The notes under the pieces were generated by a model that saw only the letters and a list, made by a program, of their open reading frames with translations, had not been told where the DNA came from and did no database searches. Shown piece after piece: positions 26,330 to 34,159 of a stretch of 64,000 nucleotides of DNA (within the stretch, counting starts at the first letter, position 1; every line of letters starts with the position of its first letter). Made by a program: the position numbers and the translations under genes. This DNA is from Kibdelosporangium sp040675465 (GTDB lineage Bacteria; Actinomycetota; Actinomycetes; Mycobacteriales; Pseudonocardiaceae), in the NCBI RefSeq assembly GCF_040675465.1, contig NZ_JBFAPA010000017.1, forward strand, positions 124,001 through 188,000. Reading direction: 5' to 3'.

Positions 26330-26926
26330 CTAACCCGGCTCGGCCGGGGTTTCGGGTGCGGTGAACCCGGTTTCGGGCAGGGGGAACCCGAATGGCGGAG
26401 TGGGCGGGTCCACCGGCCGGGCGGGGAGCGCGGTCACGATGGCGCCGGCTATGCCCACCACCGCGCCGAGGATGAGTCCCCAGAAGCCGAGACCGAGCGC
26501 GGCGTCGGTGATCCGGACGCCTGTACCGGTCGGCCGGAAGCTGTCCTCCCACGAAACCGCCTCGAGGCCGACGGTGAGCGCGGTCGCGGAGGTGAACGAG
26601 GCGCCGACAGCCATGAGGACAACGGACGCGCGCCGGCTGAGGGGAGTGGGGTCGGTCCGCGCGGCGACAAAGGCCGTCACGGTGCCGACCAGCAGCAACA
26701 CCACGGAGACGATCATCGGATAGGCGTTCACCGGGATGGCGCCGACCTGCGTCGCGCCGGTCCCGGCGGCCTTGAAGCCCCACGGCGTGGCCGTCAGCGT
26801 GATCCGCAGCCGCCCGTTCCCCACCGACCCACTGAACAGCGGAAAGAAGGTGGCGACCAGCACCAGCACCGCCCCCACCAACCCGAGCCCCACCCCAACG
26901 AGCCTGCGCCCAACCCACCCAGTCAT
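26330..26926 (-). CDS. Four-helix membrane protein of unknown function
   Basis: The 198-residue protein has four hydrophobic helices: LVGVGLGLVGAVLVLVATFF, YPMIVSVVLLLVGTVTAFVA, ASVVLMAVGASFTSATALTV and LGLGFWGLILGAVVGIAGAI. They are joined by short loops and followed by a Pro-rich cytoplasmic or external tail. No conserved domain is recognised. ATG 26926 was chosen because the protein then begins just before the first helix. Its tight spacing to idi suggests one transcript, but a role in isoprenoid metabolism is not shown. Confidence 0.7.
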   Translation of the reverse strand: MTGWVGRRLVGVGLGLVGAVLVLVATFFPLFSGSVGNGRLRITLTATPWGFKAAGTGATQVGAIPVNAYPMIVSVVLLLVGTVTAFVAARTDPTPLSRRASVVLMAVGASFTSATALTVGLEAVSWEDSFRPTGTGVRITDAALGLGFWGLILGAVVGIAGAIVTALPARPVDPPTPPFGFPLPETGFTAPETPAEPG

Positions 26927-27164
26927 GCCCGGATCGTGGCACCCCAACAACACAAACCGGTCACGCCTAACAATCCGCCCCAACAGGAACCAGAGAGTCA
27001 CAATGTTGACAGAAGGTGATCAACCGGGTGGGCAGACCAGGTGTTCATCAAGGACAGCGGCGCCTGGCGAGCGTGCTCGAGTTCGCCGCGGACACGAAGA
27101 AAGCATGTGACCTGGCGTTGCGGGTGACGAAGTTGGTTGAGGCGCGGTTGCCTTGGGGCACAAA

Positions 27165-27195
27165 GAAAGGCCCGCCGGGATCCGGCGGGCCTTTC
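27165..27195 (-). terminator. Strong intrinsic terminator after rplO
   Basis: GAAAGGCCCGCCGG (27165-27178) pairs perfectly with CCGGCGGGCCTTTC (27182-27195) over a 3-nt loop. On the minus strand a TTTGTG tract follows the stem. It lies 15 bp past rplO and likely ends the S10-spc transcript, isolating it from idi and secY. Confidence 0.85.
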
Positions 27196-27209
27196 TGGGT
27201 ACTGCGGGG

Positions 27210-27653
27210 CTACTGCTTGGTGGTGGTGCCGCCGGCGGCGGTGATCTTCTCCACGGCGGAGGCGGAGAAGGCGTTGGCGGTCACCTCCAGCTTGGTGCCC
27301 TTGATGTCACCGTCGCCGAGGACCTTGACGAGCTGGCCCTTGCGGACGGCGCCCTTGGCGACGAGGTCGAGGATGCCGACCTTGCCGCCCTCGGGGAACA
27401 GCTCCACGAGGTCACCGATGTTGACGACCTGGTACTCCACGCGGAAGCGGTTCTTGAAGCCCTTCAACTTCGGCAGCCGCATGTGGATGGGCATCTGCCC
27501 ACCTTCGAAGCGGGCCGACACGTTCTTGCGGGCCTTGGTTCCCTTGGTACCGCGACCGGCGGTCTTGCCCTTGGAGCCCTCACCGCGACCCACGCGGGTC
27601 TTCTCGGTCTTGGCCCCCGGCGCCGGGCGCAGGTGGTGGATCTTGATGGCCAT
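27210..27653 (-). CDS. rplO: 50S ribosomal protein L15
   Basis: L15 (147 residues) is a late-assembling large-subunit protein. It starts MAIKIHHLRPAPGAKTEKTR, with the Gly/Lys/Arg-rich N-terminal extension GRGEGSKGKTAGRGTKG typical of L15 and the conserved patch FEGGQMPIHMRLPKLKGFKN. Its start overlaps the rpmD stop by one base. It is the last gene before the strong terminator. Confidence 0.97.
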   Translation of the reverse strand: MAIKIHHLRPAPGAKTEKTRVGRGEGSKGKTAGRGTKGTKARKNVSARFEGGQMPIHMRLPKLKGFKNRFRVEYQVVNIGDLVELFPEGGKVGILDLVAKGAVRKGQLVKVLGDGDIKGTKLEVTANAFSASAVEKITAAGGTTTKQ

Positions 27654-27838
27654 CAGTCGTTGACCTCCTCGACGACCACCAGGTGCCGGACCGTGTGGAT
27701 CAGGCCACGGACCTGGGGGGTGTCGTCACGCACCACGCTCTGGCGGATCTTGCGCAGCCCGAGGGTGCGCAGCGACTCGCGGTGGTTGTGCTTGGTGCCG
27801 ATCTTGCTCTTGACCTGGGTGATCTGCAGCTTCGCCAT
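27653..27838 (-). CDS. rpmD: 50S ribosomal protein L30
   Basis: The 61-residue protein starts MAKLQITQVKSKIGTKHNHR and contains SLRTLGLRKIRQSVVRDD, the L30 signature. It sits between rpsE and rplO as in other bacteria, and TGATG overlap couples it to rplO. It starts 2 bp after the rpsE stop. Confidence 0.97.
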   Translation of the reverse strand: MAKLQITQVKSKIGTKHNHRESLRTLGLRKIRQSVVRDDTPQVRGLIHTVRHLVVVEEVND

Positions 27839-27840
27839 CG

Positions 27841-28485
27841 TCAGGCTCCTTGCTGTGCGCGGGCGCGCAGCATGGCGGCGGGGGCGACGTCCTCGAGCGG
27901 CAGCCCGCGGCGGGCGGCCACCTCCTCCGGACGCTGCAGGCCCTTCAGTGCGGCGACGGTCGCGTGCACGATGTTGATGGCGTTGTCGCTGCCCAGCGAC
28001 TTCGACAGCACGTCGTGCACACCGGCGCACTCCAGCACGGCACGCACCGGGCCACCGGCGATCACACCGGTACCGGCGCTGGCCGGACGCAGGAGCACGA
28101 CGCCGGCGGCGTCCTCGCCCTGGATCGGGTGCGGGATGGTGCCGGCGATCCGGGGCACGCGGAAGAAGTTCTTCTTGGCTTCCTCCACGCCCTTCGCGAT
28201 CGCGGCGGGCACCTCCTTGGCCTTGCCGTAGCCGACACCGACCTGGCCGTCGCCGTCGCCGACGACCACCAGCGCGGTGAAGCTGAAGCGCCGGCCACCC
28301 TTCACGACCTTAGCGACGCGGTTGATCGCGACCACGCGCTCGAGGTGCGGGGTCTTCTCCTGGGCCGCTCCGCCCCGGCCACCGTCGCGGCGGTCGCGAC
28401 GGTCCCGGCGGTCACCGCGGTCGTTGCCGCCCTGACCACCCTGGCCGCCGCCGAAGCCGCCACCCTGCCGTGTACGTCCCGGCAT
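27841..28485 (-). CDS. rpsE: 30S ribosomal protein S5 with Gly/Arg/Asp-rich N-terminal extension
   Basis: S5 helps decoding fidelity and lies at the mRNA entry channel. The core shows ERVVAINRVAKVVKGGRRFS, VGVGYGKAKEVPAAIAKG and IAGGPVRAVLECAGVHDV. The first 40 or so residues are a Gly/Gln run followed by repeated DR/RDR units, probably disordered and RNA-binding. The total is 214 residues against 166 in E. coli. ATG 28485 was chosen because GGAAGG precedes it; the frame is open further upstream but overlaps rplR. Confidence 0.96.
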   Translation of the reverse strand: MPGRTRQGGGFGGGQGGQGGNDRGDRRDRRDRRDGGRGGAAQEKTPHLERVVAINRVAKVVKGGRRFSFTALVVVGDGDGQVGVGYGKAKEVPAAIAKGVEEAKKNFFRVPRIAGTIPHPIQGEDAAGVVLLRPASAGTGVIAGGPVRAVLECAGVHDVLSKSLGSDNAINIVHATVAALKGLQRPEEVAARRGLPLEDVAPAAMLRARAQQGA

Positions 28486-28522
28486 CAGGCGTTCCTTCCG
28501 TTCTCGATTGCTTCGCGGGTCA

Positions 28523-28924
28523 TCAGAACTCCAGCCCCGCCTCACGGGCCGCGTCGGCCAGCGCCGCGATCCGGCCGTGGTAGTCGTAGCCACCCCGGTC
28601 GAACACGACCTTGTCGACACCCTTGTCCTTGGCGCGGGCGGCGATCAGCTGGCCGACCTTGGCGGCCTTGGCCTTCTTGTCGCCTTCCAGCGCACGCACG
28701 TCGGCCTCGAAGGAGGTCGCGGCGGCGATGGTGTGCCCGGCCAGGTCGTCGATCAGCTGCACGGCGATGTGCCGCGAGGACCGGTTGACGACCAGCCGCG
28801 GACGGGCCGGCGTGCCGCTGATCTTCTTGCGGAGCCGGAAGTGACGACGCGTACGAGCGACGCGGCGGCGGGTGGAGATGTCCTTGCCCACCGGCTTGCG
28901 CTTGGTAACAGTTGCTTCGCTCAT
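28523..28924 (-). CDS. rplR: 50S ribosomal protein L18
   Basis: L18 (133 residues) binds 5S rRNA in the central protuberance. Diagnostic parts are RTRRHFRLRKKISGTPARPR, LVVNRSSRHIAVQLIDD and the ending FDRGGYDYHGRIAALADAAR. The ATG at 28924 lies one base after the rplF stop, which fixes the start despite a longer open frame. Confidence 0.96.
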   Translation of the reverse strand: MSEATVTKRKPVGKDISTRRRVARTRRHFRLRKKISGTPARPRLVVNRSSRHIAVQLIDDLAGHTIAAATSFEADVRALEGDKKAKAAKVGQLIAARAKDKGVDKVVFDRGGYDYHGRIAALADAAREAGLEF

Positions 28925-28925
28925 G

Positions 28926-29465
28926 TCACTTACCCGTCTTTCCGACCTTGCGGCGGATCTTCTCGCCCGCGTAGCGGACGCCCTTGCCCTTGTACGGGTC
29001 GGGCTTGCGCAGCTTGCGGATGTTGGCCGAGACCTCACCGACGAGCTGCTTGTCGATCCCGCTGACCGAGAACCGGGTCGGGGTCTCCACCGTGAAGGTG
29101 ATGCCCTGCGGCGGGGTCACCTTGATCGGGTGGCTGTAGCCCAGCGAGAACTCCAGGTCGCTGCCCTTGAGCGCGACGCGGTAACCGACACCGTGGATCT
29201 CGAGCTTCTTCTCGTAGCCGGCGGTGACGCCGACGACGAGGTTGTTGACCAACGTGCGGGTCAGGCCGTGCAGCGCACGGTTCTGACGCTCGTCGTTGGG
29301 CCGCTTCACCTGCAGGGTGCCGTCCTCGGCACGCTCGAGGCTGATCGGCTCGACGATGACGTGCGTCAGGGTGCCCTTGGGGCCCTTCACGTTGACCGTC
29401 TGACCGTCGATGTTGACGTCGACCCCGGCGGGGACGGTGATCGGCAGCTTTCCGATGCGGGACAT
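28926..29465 (-). CDS. rplF: 50S ribosomal protein L6
   Basis: L6 (179 residues) binds 23S rRNA near the factor-binding site. It starts MSRIGKLPITVPAGVDVNID and ends with the L6 signature region RKPDPYKGKGVRYAGEKIRR. Two repeated L6 domains are visible by pattern. It follows rpsH by 12 bp. Confidence 0.97.
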   Translation of the reverse strand: MSRIGKLPITVPAGVDVNIDGQTVNVKGPKGTLTHVIVEPISLERAEDGTLQVKRPNDERQNRALHGLTRTLVNNLVVGVTAGYEKKLEIHGVGYRVALKGSDLEFSLGYSHPIKVTPPQGITFTVETPTRFSVSGIDKQLVGEVSANIRKLRKPDPYKGKGVRYAGEKIRRKVGKTGK

Positions 29466-29477
29466 GCCTCTCCTCCC

Positions 29478-29876
29478 CTACCAGACGTAGGCGAGGACTT
29501 CCCCGCCCACACCCTGCTTGTTGGCCTGCCGGTCGGTCACCAGGCCGGTCGACGTGGAGATGATCGCCACGCCGAGGCCACCGAGGACCTTCGGAAGGTT
29601 GGTCGACTTCGCGTAGACCCGCAGGCCCGGCTTGGAGATCCGGCGGAGTCCGGCGATGCTGCGCTCACGGTTGGGGCCGTACTTCAGCTCCACGATGAGG
29701 TTCTTGCTCTTCTCGCCCTGCTCCGCGCGGTAGCCGGCGATGTAGCCCTCACGCTTGAGGATCTCGGCGATGTTCGCCTTGATCTTCGAGTGCGGCAGCA
29801 CGACCTCGTCGTGGTACGCCGAGTTGGCGTTGCGCAGACGCGTCAGGAAGTCTGCGATCGGGTCGGTCATCGTCAT
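29478..29876 (-). CDS. rpsH: 30S ribosomal protein S8
   Basis: S8 (132 residues) binds helix 21 of 16S rRNA and, in E. coli, represses the spc operon. It starts MTMTDPIADFLTRLRNANSA and ends in the conserved block GVAIISTSTGLVTDRQA...GGEVLAYVW. A second in-frame ATG two codons later is possible. A 96-bp gap with no gene separates it from rpsN. Confidence 0.97.
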   Translation of the reverse strand: MTMTDPIADFLTRLRNANSAYHDEVVLPHSKIKANIAEILKREGYIAGYRAEQGEKSKNLIVELKYGPNRERSIAGLRRISKPGLRVYAKSTNLPKVLGGLGVAIISTSTGLVTDRQANKQGVGGEVLAYVW

Positions 29877-29972
29877 GGTGACCTGTCAACCTTTCTCACC
29901 GGGGTTCCCCGTGTCGTTTCCGCCGGGGCCTACGGCGATGTGGGAGGTAAAAGGCTTCTGTTGGTGAGCCGA

Positions 29973-30158
29973 TTACCAGCTGGACTTGCTCACGCCCGGC
30001 AGTTCGCCCCGGTGCGCCATCTCCCGCAGGCAGATCCGGCACAGGCCGAACTTGCGGTACACCGAGTGCGGACGCCCGCAGCGCTGGCAGCGGGTGTAGC
30101 CACGAACCTGGAACTTCGGCTTCTTCGCGGCCTTGTTGATCAACGCCTTCTTGGCCAT
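29973..30158 (-). CDS. rpsN: 30S ribosomal protein S14, zinc-binding type Z
   Basis: The 61-residue protein has the zinc ribbon C24-x2-C27 (RCQRCGRPHSVYRKFGL) and C40-x2-C43, marking the short zinc-containing form. It lies between rplE and rpsH. The zinc-free long paralogue used under zinc limitation is not in this window. Confidence 0.97.
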   Translation of the reverse strand: MAKKALINKAAKKPKFQVRGYTRCQRCGRPHSVYRKFGLCRICLREMAHRGELPGVSKSSW

Positions 30159-30160
30159 CG

Positions 30161-30724
30161 TCAGTTCTCCCTGAACGGGAAGCCCAGGTGCTTCAGCAGC
30201 GCCCGGCCCTCGTCGTCGGTGGTAGCGGTGGTCACGACGGTGATGTCCATGCCACGCTGGCGGTCGATCGAGTCGGGGTCGATCTCGTGGAACATCGACT
30301 GCTCGTTGAGACCGAACGTGTAGTTGCCGTTGCCGTCGAACTGCTTCGGCGAGAGGCCGCGGAAGTCACGGATACGGGGCAGCGCGATGGTCAGCAGCCG
30401 GTCGAGGAACTCCCACATCCGGTCGCCGCGCAGCGTGCAGCGCGCACCGATCGGCATGCCCTCGCGCAGCTTGAACTGCGCGATGGACTTGCGGGCCTTG
30501 CGCACCTCGGGACGCTGGCCGGTGATGATGGACAGGTCGCGGACCGCGCCCTCGATCAGCTTGCCGTCGCGGGCGGCGTCGCCGACACCCATGTTGACGA
30601 CGATCTTGACGACGCCCGGGATCTGCATGACGTTCTCGTAGGAGAAGTCCTTGTGCATCGCCGGGGCGATCTCGGACCGGTAGCGGGCCTTGAGCCGCGG
30701 GATGGTCTTCTCAGCAGTAGTCAT
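30161..30724 (-). CDS. rplE: 50S ribosomal protein L5
   Basis: L5 (187 residues) binds 5S rRNA and contacts the P-site tRNA. Diagnostic stretches are YENVMQIPGVVKIVVNMGVG, TGQRPEVRKARKSIAQFKLR and the end DEGRALLKHLGFPFR. The gene follows rplX by 2 bp and precedes rpsN by 2 bp. Confidence 0.97.
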   Translation of the reverse strand: MTTAEKTIPRLKARYRSEIAPAMHKDFSYENVMQIPGVVKIVVNMGVGDAARDGKLIEGAVRDLSIITGQRPEVRKARKSIAQFKLREGMPIGARCTLRGDRMWEFLDRLLTIALPRIRDFRGLSPKQFDGNGNYTFGLNEQSMFHEIDPDSIDRQRGMDITVVTTATTDDEGRALLKHLGFPFREN

Positions 30725-30726
30725 GA

Positions 30727-31041
30727 TCAGATCTCCTTCCCGTTGCCCTTGCCGCGCGCGACGCGCACCTTGCGGCCGTCCTTCTCCTCGTAACCCACGC
30801 GCACGGCCTTGCCGTCGGCGACCACCATCACGTTGCTGACGTGGATCGGGGCCTCCTGGGTCACGATCCCGCCGGACTGGGCGCCACGCTGGGTCTGGGT
30901 GATCTTGGTGTGCTTCTTGATCCGGTTGACACCCTCGACGAGAACCCGGTTCTCCTTCGGGTAGGCCTGGATGACCTTGCCCTTGGCGCCCTTGTCCTTG
31001 CCGGCGATGACGACGACCGTGTCGCCCTTCTTCACCTTCAC
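30727..31041 (-). CDS. rplX: 50S ribosomal protein L24
   Basis: L24 (104 residues) initiates large-subunit assembly. The KOW motif is in KKGDTVVVIAGKDKGAKGKV, followed by NRVLVEGVNRIKKHTK. The start is a GTG with GGAGG seven bases upstream. This start region has a partial copy just upstream, between rplN and rplX. Confidence 0.97.
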   Translation of the reverse strand: MKVKKGDTVVVIAGKDKGAKGKVIQAYPKENRVLVEGVNRIKKHTKITQTQRGAQSGGIVTQEAPIHVSNVMVVADGKAVRVGYEEKDGRKVRVARGKGNGKEI

Positions 31042-31115
31042 CTGGTCACCTCCAGCACCAGAGTGGAGATCGCCGCTCCGACGACCGTGTCGTACTCCGT
31101 TCCATGCACCTTCAT
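31038..31115 (-). CDS. Possible 25-residue leader ORF between rplN and rplX
   Basis: An ATG at 31115, two bases after the rplN stop and preceded by GGAGGTG, opens a 25-codon frame (starts MKVHGTEYDTVVGAAI). It ends on a GTGA overlap with rplX. Its first 40 bases resemble the rplX start: both have GGAGGTG, then TGAAGGTG, then CGACACGGTCGTCG. The peptide starts MKV...DTVV, like L24. It may be a partial duplication of the rplX 5' end that now acts as a leader or is simply a relic. Translation is not proven. Confidence 0.4.
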   Translation of the reverse strand: MKVHGTEYDTVVGAAISTLVLEVTR

Positions 31116-31117
31116 GG

Positions 31118-31486
31118 TCAGAGCACCTCCGGTGCCAACGAGATGATCTTCATGAACTTCTTGTCACGCAGCTCGCGGCCCACCGGGCCGAAGATGCGGG
31201 TGCCACGCGGCTCGGTGTCGTTCTTGATGAGCACCGCGGCGTTCTCGTCGAACCGGATGTACGAGCCGTCCGGCCGACGGCGCTCCTTGGCGGTGCGAAC
31301 GATGACGGCCTTGACGACGTCACCCTTCTTCACGCCCGCACCCGGGATCGCGTCCTTGACGGTGGCGACGATGATGTCGCCGATCCCCGCGTAGCGACGG
31401 CCGGACCCGCCGAGAACACGGATGCAAAGGATCTCCTTGGCACCTGTGTTGTCGGCGACGCGCAGCCGCGACTCCTGCTGAATCAC
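31118..31486 (-). CDS. rplN: 50S ribosomal protein L14
   Basis: L14 (122 residues) binds 23S rRNA and forms intersubunit bridges. It starts MIQQESRLRVADNTGAKEIL and holds RYAGIGDIIVATVKDAIPGA and GTRIFGPVGRELRDKKFMKI, all diagnostic. A 105-bp gap containing short GC-rich inverted repeats (for example GCCCCCAAGGGGGC at about 31555) separates it from rpsQ upstream. Confidence 0.97.
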   Translation of the reverse strand: MIQQESRLRVADNTGAKEILCIRVLGGSGRRYAGIGDIIVATVKDAIPGAGVKKGDVVKAVIVRTAKERRRPDGSYIRFDENAAVLIKNDTEPRGTRIFGPVGRELRDKKFMKIISLAPEVL

Positions 31487-31591
31487 TTGGTCTCCCTGAC
31501 CCGTTGTGGCCTGTCAGATTTCCGACCTGACAAGCGCGGTCACTGTGCTTTTCCGCCCCCAAGGGGGCCCGCCCCACCGCGGGGACTTTTC

Positions 31592-31876
31592 TTACTTGGC
31601 CTTCTCGAGGATCTCCACGAGCCGCCAGCGCTTGGTGGCCGACAGCGGGCGGGTCTCCATGAGCAGAACGCGGTCGCCGACGCCGGCGGTGTTCTCCTCG
31701 TCGTGCGCCTTCACCTTGGTGGTGGTGCGCAGGACCTTGCCGTACAGCGCGTGCTTCTTGCGGTCCTCGAGCTGGACGACAACGGTCTTGTCCATCTTGT
31801 CGGACACCACGTAGCCCTCGCGGACCTTGCGGCGGCCGCGCGGCTCGGCGGCGTCGTTCTTAACAGGCTCGGTCAT
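31592..31876 (-). CDS. rpsQ: 30S ribosomal protein S17
   Basis: S17 (94 residues) is an OB-fold 16S rRNA-binding protein. The core reads VREGYVVSDKMDKTVVVQLE and GDRVLLMETRPLSATKRWRL, with an acidic/basic N-terminal extension of about 12 residues. Its GTG/ATG start region overlaps the rpmC stop by four bases. Confidence 0.96.
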   Translation of the reverse strand: MTEPVKNDAAEPRGRRKVREGYVVSDKMDKTVVVQLEDRKKHALYGKVLRTTTKVKAHDEENTAGVGDRVLLMETRPLSATKRWRLVEILEKAK

Positions 31877-32115
31877 GCGGCACCTTCATCCGTAACTGTC
31901 TCGTCAGGGGAAGCCGACAAGCCCAGTTCGCGCTCCCGCATCACTGTGTAGATCTTGGCGATGTCGCGGCGCACGGTCCGCAACCGGCGGTTGTTGTCCA
32001 GCTGCCCGGTCGCCATCTGGAAGCGCAGGTTGAACAGCTCTTCCTTGGCCTCGCGCAGGCGGAGCACCAGCTCCTCCTCGGTCAGCTCGCGCATCTCCGA
32101 AGCGGTCACTGCCAT
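31873..32115 (-). CDS. rpmC: 50S ribosomal protein L29
   Basis: L29 (80 residues) lies at the peptide exit and helps recruit trigger factor and SRP. The helical pair ELTEEELVLRLREAKEELFN and LRTVRRDIAKIYTVMRERE is characteristic. It overlaps rplP by one base and rpsQ by four, so the three are coupled. Confidence 0.96.
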   Translation of the reverse strand: MAVTASEMRELTEEELVLRLREAKEELFNLRFQMATGQLDNNRRLRTVRRDIAKIYTVMRERELGLSASPDETVTDEGAA

Positions 32116-32534
32116 CAGAAGTCACCACCTTCACGCGTGACGATGCGGCACTTCATCGGCAGCTTGTGGATCGCGCGGCGCAGTGCCTCACGCGCCACCG
32201 CCTCGTTCGGGAAGCTCATCTCGAACAGCACGCGACCCGGCTTGACGTTGACCACCCAGTACTCGGGCGAGCCCTTACCGGAACCCATCCGGGTCTCGGC
32301 GGGCTTCTTGGTCAGCGGACGGTCCGGGAAGATCGGGATCCAGACCTTGCCACCACGGCGGATGTGCCGGTTGATGGCGATACGGGCGGACTCGATCTGC
32401 CGGTTGGTCACGTAGGACGGCTCCAGCGCCTGGATGCCGTACTCGCCGAAGTTGACCTTGGTGCCACCCTTGGCGGCGCCGTAGCGCTTCGGTGAGTGCT
32501 GCTTGCGGTGCTTGACCTTCCGTGGGATGAGCAC
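32115..32534 (-). CDS. rplP: 50S ribosomal protein L16
   Basis: L16 (139 residues) lies near the peptidyl-transferase centre and the A-site tRNA. It starts MLIPRKVKHRKQHSPKRYGA from a GTG and contains FGEYGIQALEPSYVTNRQIE and RMGSGKGSPEYWVVNVKPGR, the family signatures. It follows rpsC by 3 bp. Confidence 0.97.
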   Translation of the reverse strand: MLIPRKVKHRKQHSPKRYGAAKGGTKVNFGEYGIQALEPSYVTNRQIESARIAINRHIRRGGKVWIPIFPDRPLTKKPAETRMGSGKGSPEYWVVNVKPGRVLFEMSFPNEAVAREALRRAIHKLPMKCRIVTREGGDF

Positions 32535-32537
32535 GGC

Positions 32538-33368
32538 TCAGCCCTCCCCGTTTGCCGTGGCCTCGGGAGCCGCCGGAGCGGTCTCGGCCGGAGCCTGCGC
32601 GGCCTCGGCAGCGGCACGCCCTGCCTCGGTGCTGGTCGCGGTGGTGCCGGTGGCACCGGAACGACGAGCCCGGTTCGGACGCTCGCGGCGCGGGGCGCGC
32701 TCCTGCGTGGCGTTCTGGGCGGCGTCGTGCTGGCGGCGGCCGCCGACAACCTCGCCCTTGTAGATCCAGACCTTCACGCCGATGCGGCCGAAGGTGGTGC
32801 GGGCCTCGAAGAAGCCGTAGTCGATGTCCGCGCGCAGCGTGTGCAGCGGGACGCGACCCTCGCGGTAGTGCTCCGAGCGGGACATCTCGGCGCCGCCGAG
32901 ACGGCCACCGCACTGCACCCGGATGCCCTTGACCTGCGGCGAGCGCATGGCCGACTGGATGGCCTTGCGCATCGCGCGCCGGAAGGCGACGCGGTTGGAC
33001 AGCTGCTCGGCGACGGCCTGGGCCACCAGCTGGGCATCCGACTCGGGGTTCTTGACCTCGAGGATGTTCAGCTGGACCTGCTTCTTGGTGAGCTTCTCCA
33101 GCTCACCGCGAATGCGGTCGGCCTCGGCGCCGCGGCGGCCGATGACAATGCCCGGACGCGCGGTGTGGATGTCCACCCGCACGCGGTCACGGGTCCGCTC
33201 GATCTCCACCTTGGAGATGCCCGCGCGCTCCATGCCCTTGGACAGCAGCTTGCGGATCTTGACGTCCTCCGCCACGTACTCCGCGTACTGCTTGTCCGCG
33301 TACCAGCGGGACTTCCAGTCAGTGGTGATACCCAGGCGGAAGCCGTGCGGGTTGATCTTCTGACCCAC
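32538..33368 (-). CDS. rpsC: 30S ribosomal protein S3
   Basis: S3 (276 residues) lines the mRNA entry tunnel. It starts MGQKINPHGFRLGITTDWKS, has the type-2 KH domain (HTARPGIVIGRRGAEADRIR) and the C-terminal domain with LHTLRADIDYGFFEARTTFG and GVKVWIYKGEVVGG. A tail of about 60 residues, rich in Arg then Ala, extends beyond the E. coli length. Its start overlaps the rplV stop by one base. Confidence 0.97.
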   Translation of the reverse strand: MGQKINPHGFRLGITTDWKSRWYADKQYAEYVAEDVKIRKLLSKGMERAGISKVEIERTRDRVRVDIHTARPGIVIGRRGAEADRIRGELEKLTKKQVQLNILEVKNPESDAQLVAQAVAEQLSNRVAFRRAMRKAIQSAMRSPQVKGIRVQCGGRLGGAEMSRSEHYREGRVPLHTLRADIDYGFFEARTTFGRIGVKVWIYKGEVVGGRRQHDAAQNATQERAPRRERPNRARRSGATGTTATSTEAGRAAAEAAQAPAETAPAAPEATANGEG

Positions 33369-33820
33369 TAGCTGGCACTTCCCTTCTCACTGGTCTCGGT
33401 CTTCTTCGCGGCGGCCTTGCGGGCCGGCTTCCGCGTCGCCGCGTCCTTCTTCGGGCGCGACTCCACCTCGACCGTGATGTGGCTGGTGCGCTTGCGGATG
33501 CGGTACGCACGGCCCTGCGCGCGCGGCCGGAACCGCTTGAGCGTCGGGCCCTCGTCCACATACGCGGCGCTCACCCAGAGGGTCTCCGGGTCGAGGCTGA
33601 GGTTGTTCTCGGCGTTGGCCATGGCGCTGGCGAGCACCTTCGCGACCGGACCGCTAGCGGCCTGGGGCGCGAACCGGAGCACGGCCAGGGCCTCGCTGGC
33701 GTTACGGCCCCTGATGAGCTCGATCACGCGGCGCGCCTTCATCGGCGTGGTGCGCACGTAGCGAGCCCGGGCCACGGCGCGAGGAAGCTCCTCCACCGTG
33801 GCCTCGTTACGGGCGTTCAT
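33368..33820 (-). CDS. rplV: 50S ribosomal protein L22
   Basis: L22 (150 residues) lines the peptide exit tunnel and is a site of macrolide resistance mutations in other bacteria. The core includes ARYVRTTPMKARRVIELIRG and the end block GRAYRIRKRTSHITVEVE. A Lys/Ala/Ser-rich tail of about 28 residues follows. It lies 40 bp downstream of rpsS. Confidence 0.96.
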   Translation of the reverse strand: MNARNEATVEELPRAVARARYVRTTPMKARRVIELIRGRNASEALAVLRFAPQAASGPVAKVLASAMANAENNLSLDPETLWVSAAYVDEGPTLKRFRPRAQGRAYRIRKRTSHITVEVESRPKKDAATRKPARKAAAKKTETSEKGSAS

Positions 33821-33860
33821 CGCTGCTTACCCCTTGCTGGTTCGTGATCTGGCGCGCCGC

Positions 33861-34142
33861 TCAGCGGCGGCGGGACTTCCGGTCGTCCTTGATGTGGCCC
33901 TTGAAGGTCCGGGTCGGGGCGAACTCGCCCAGCTTGTGCCCGACCATGGCCTCCGAGACGAACACCGGGACGTGCTTGCGGCCGTCGTGCACCGCGATCG
34001 TGTGACCCAGCATGTCCGGGATGATCGTGGAACGACGGGACCACGTCTTGATGACGGTCTTCTTACCGGACTCGTTCAGCGCGTCGACCTTCTTCAGCAG
34101 GTGGTCGTCAACGAACGGGCCCTTTTTCAGGCTACGCGGCAT
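33861..34142 (-). CDS. rpsS: 30S ribosomal protein S19
   Basis: S19 (93 residues) is in the small-subunit head and forms a complex with S13. It starts MPRSLKKGPFVDDHLLKKVD and includes IKTWSRRSTIIPDMLGHTIA and FVSEAMVGHKLGEFAPTRTF. It follows rplB by 17 bp. Confidence 0.97.
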   Translation of the reverse strand: MPRSLKKGPFVDDHLLKKVDALNESGKKTVIKTWSRRSTIIPDMLGHTIAVHDGRKHVPVFVSEAMVGHKLGEFAPTRTFKGHIKDDRKSRRR

Positions 34143-34159
34143 GGTTCACTCCCTCCTGC

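Noticed and set aside
27016..27160. Short plus-strand frame upstream of the rplO terminator
   Set aside because: It gives only a short peptide before running antisense into rplO. It could be a gene relic but no family is recognisable.
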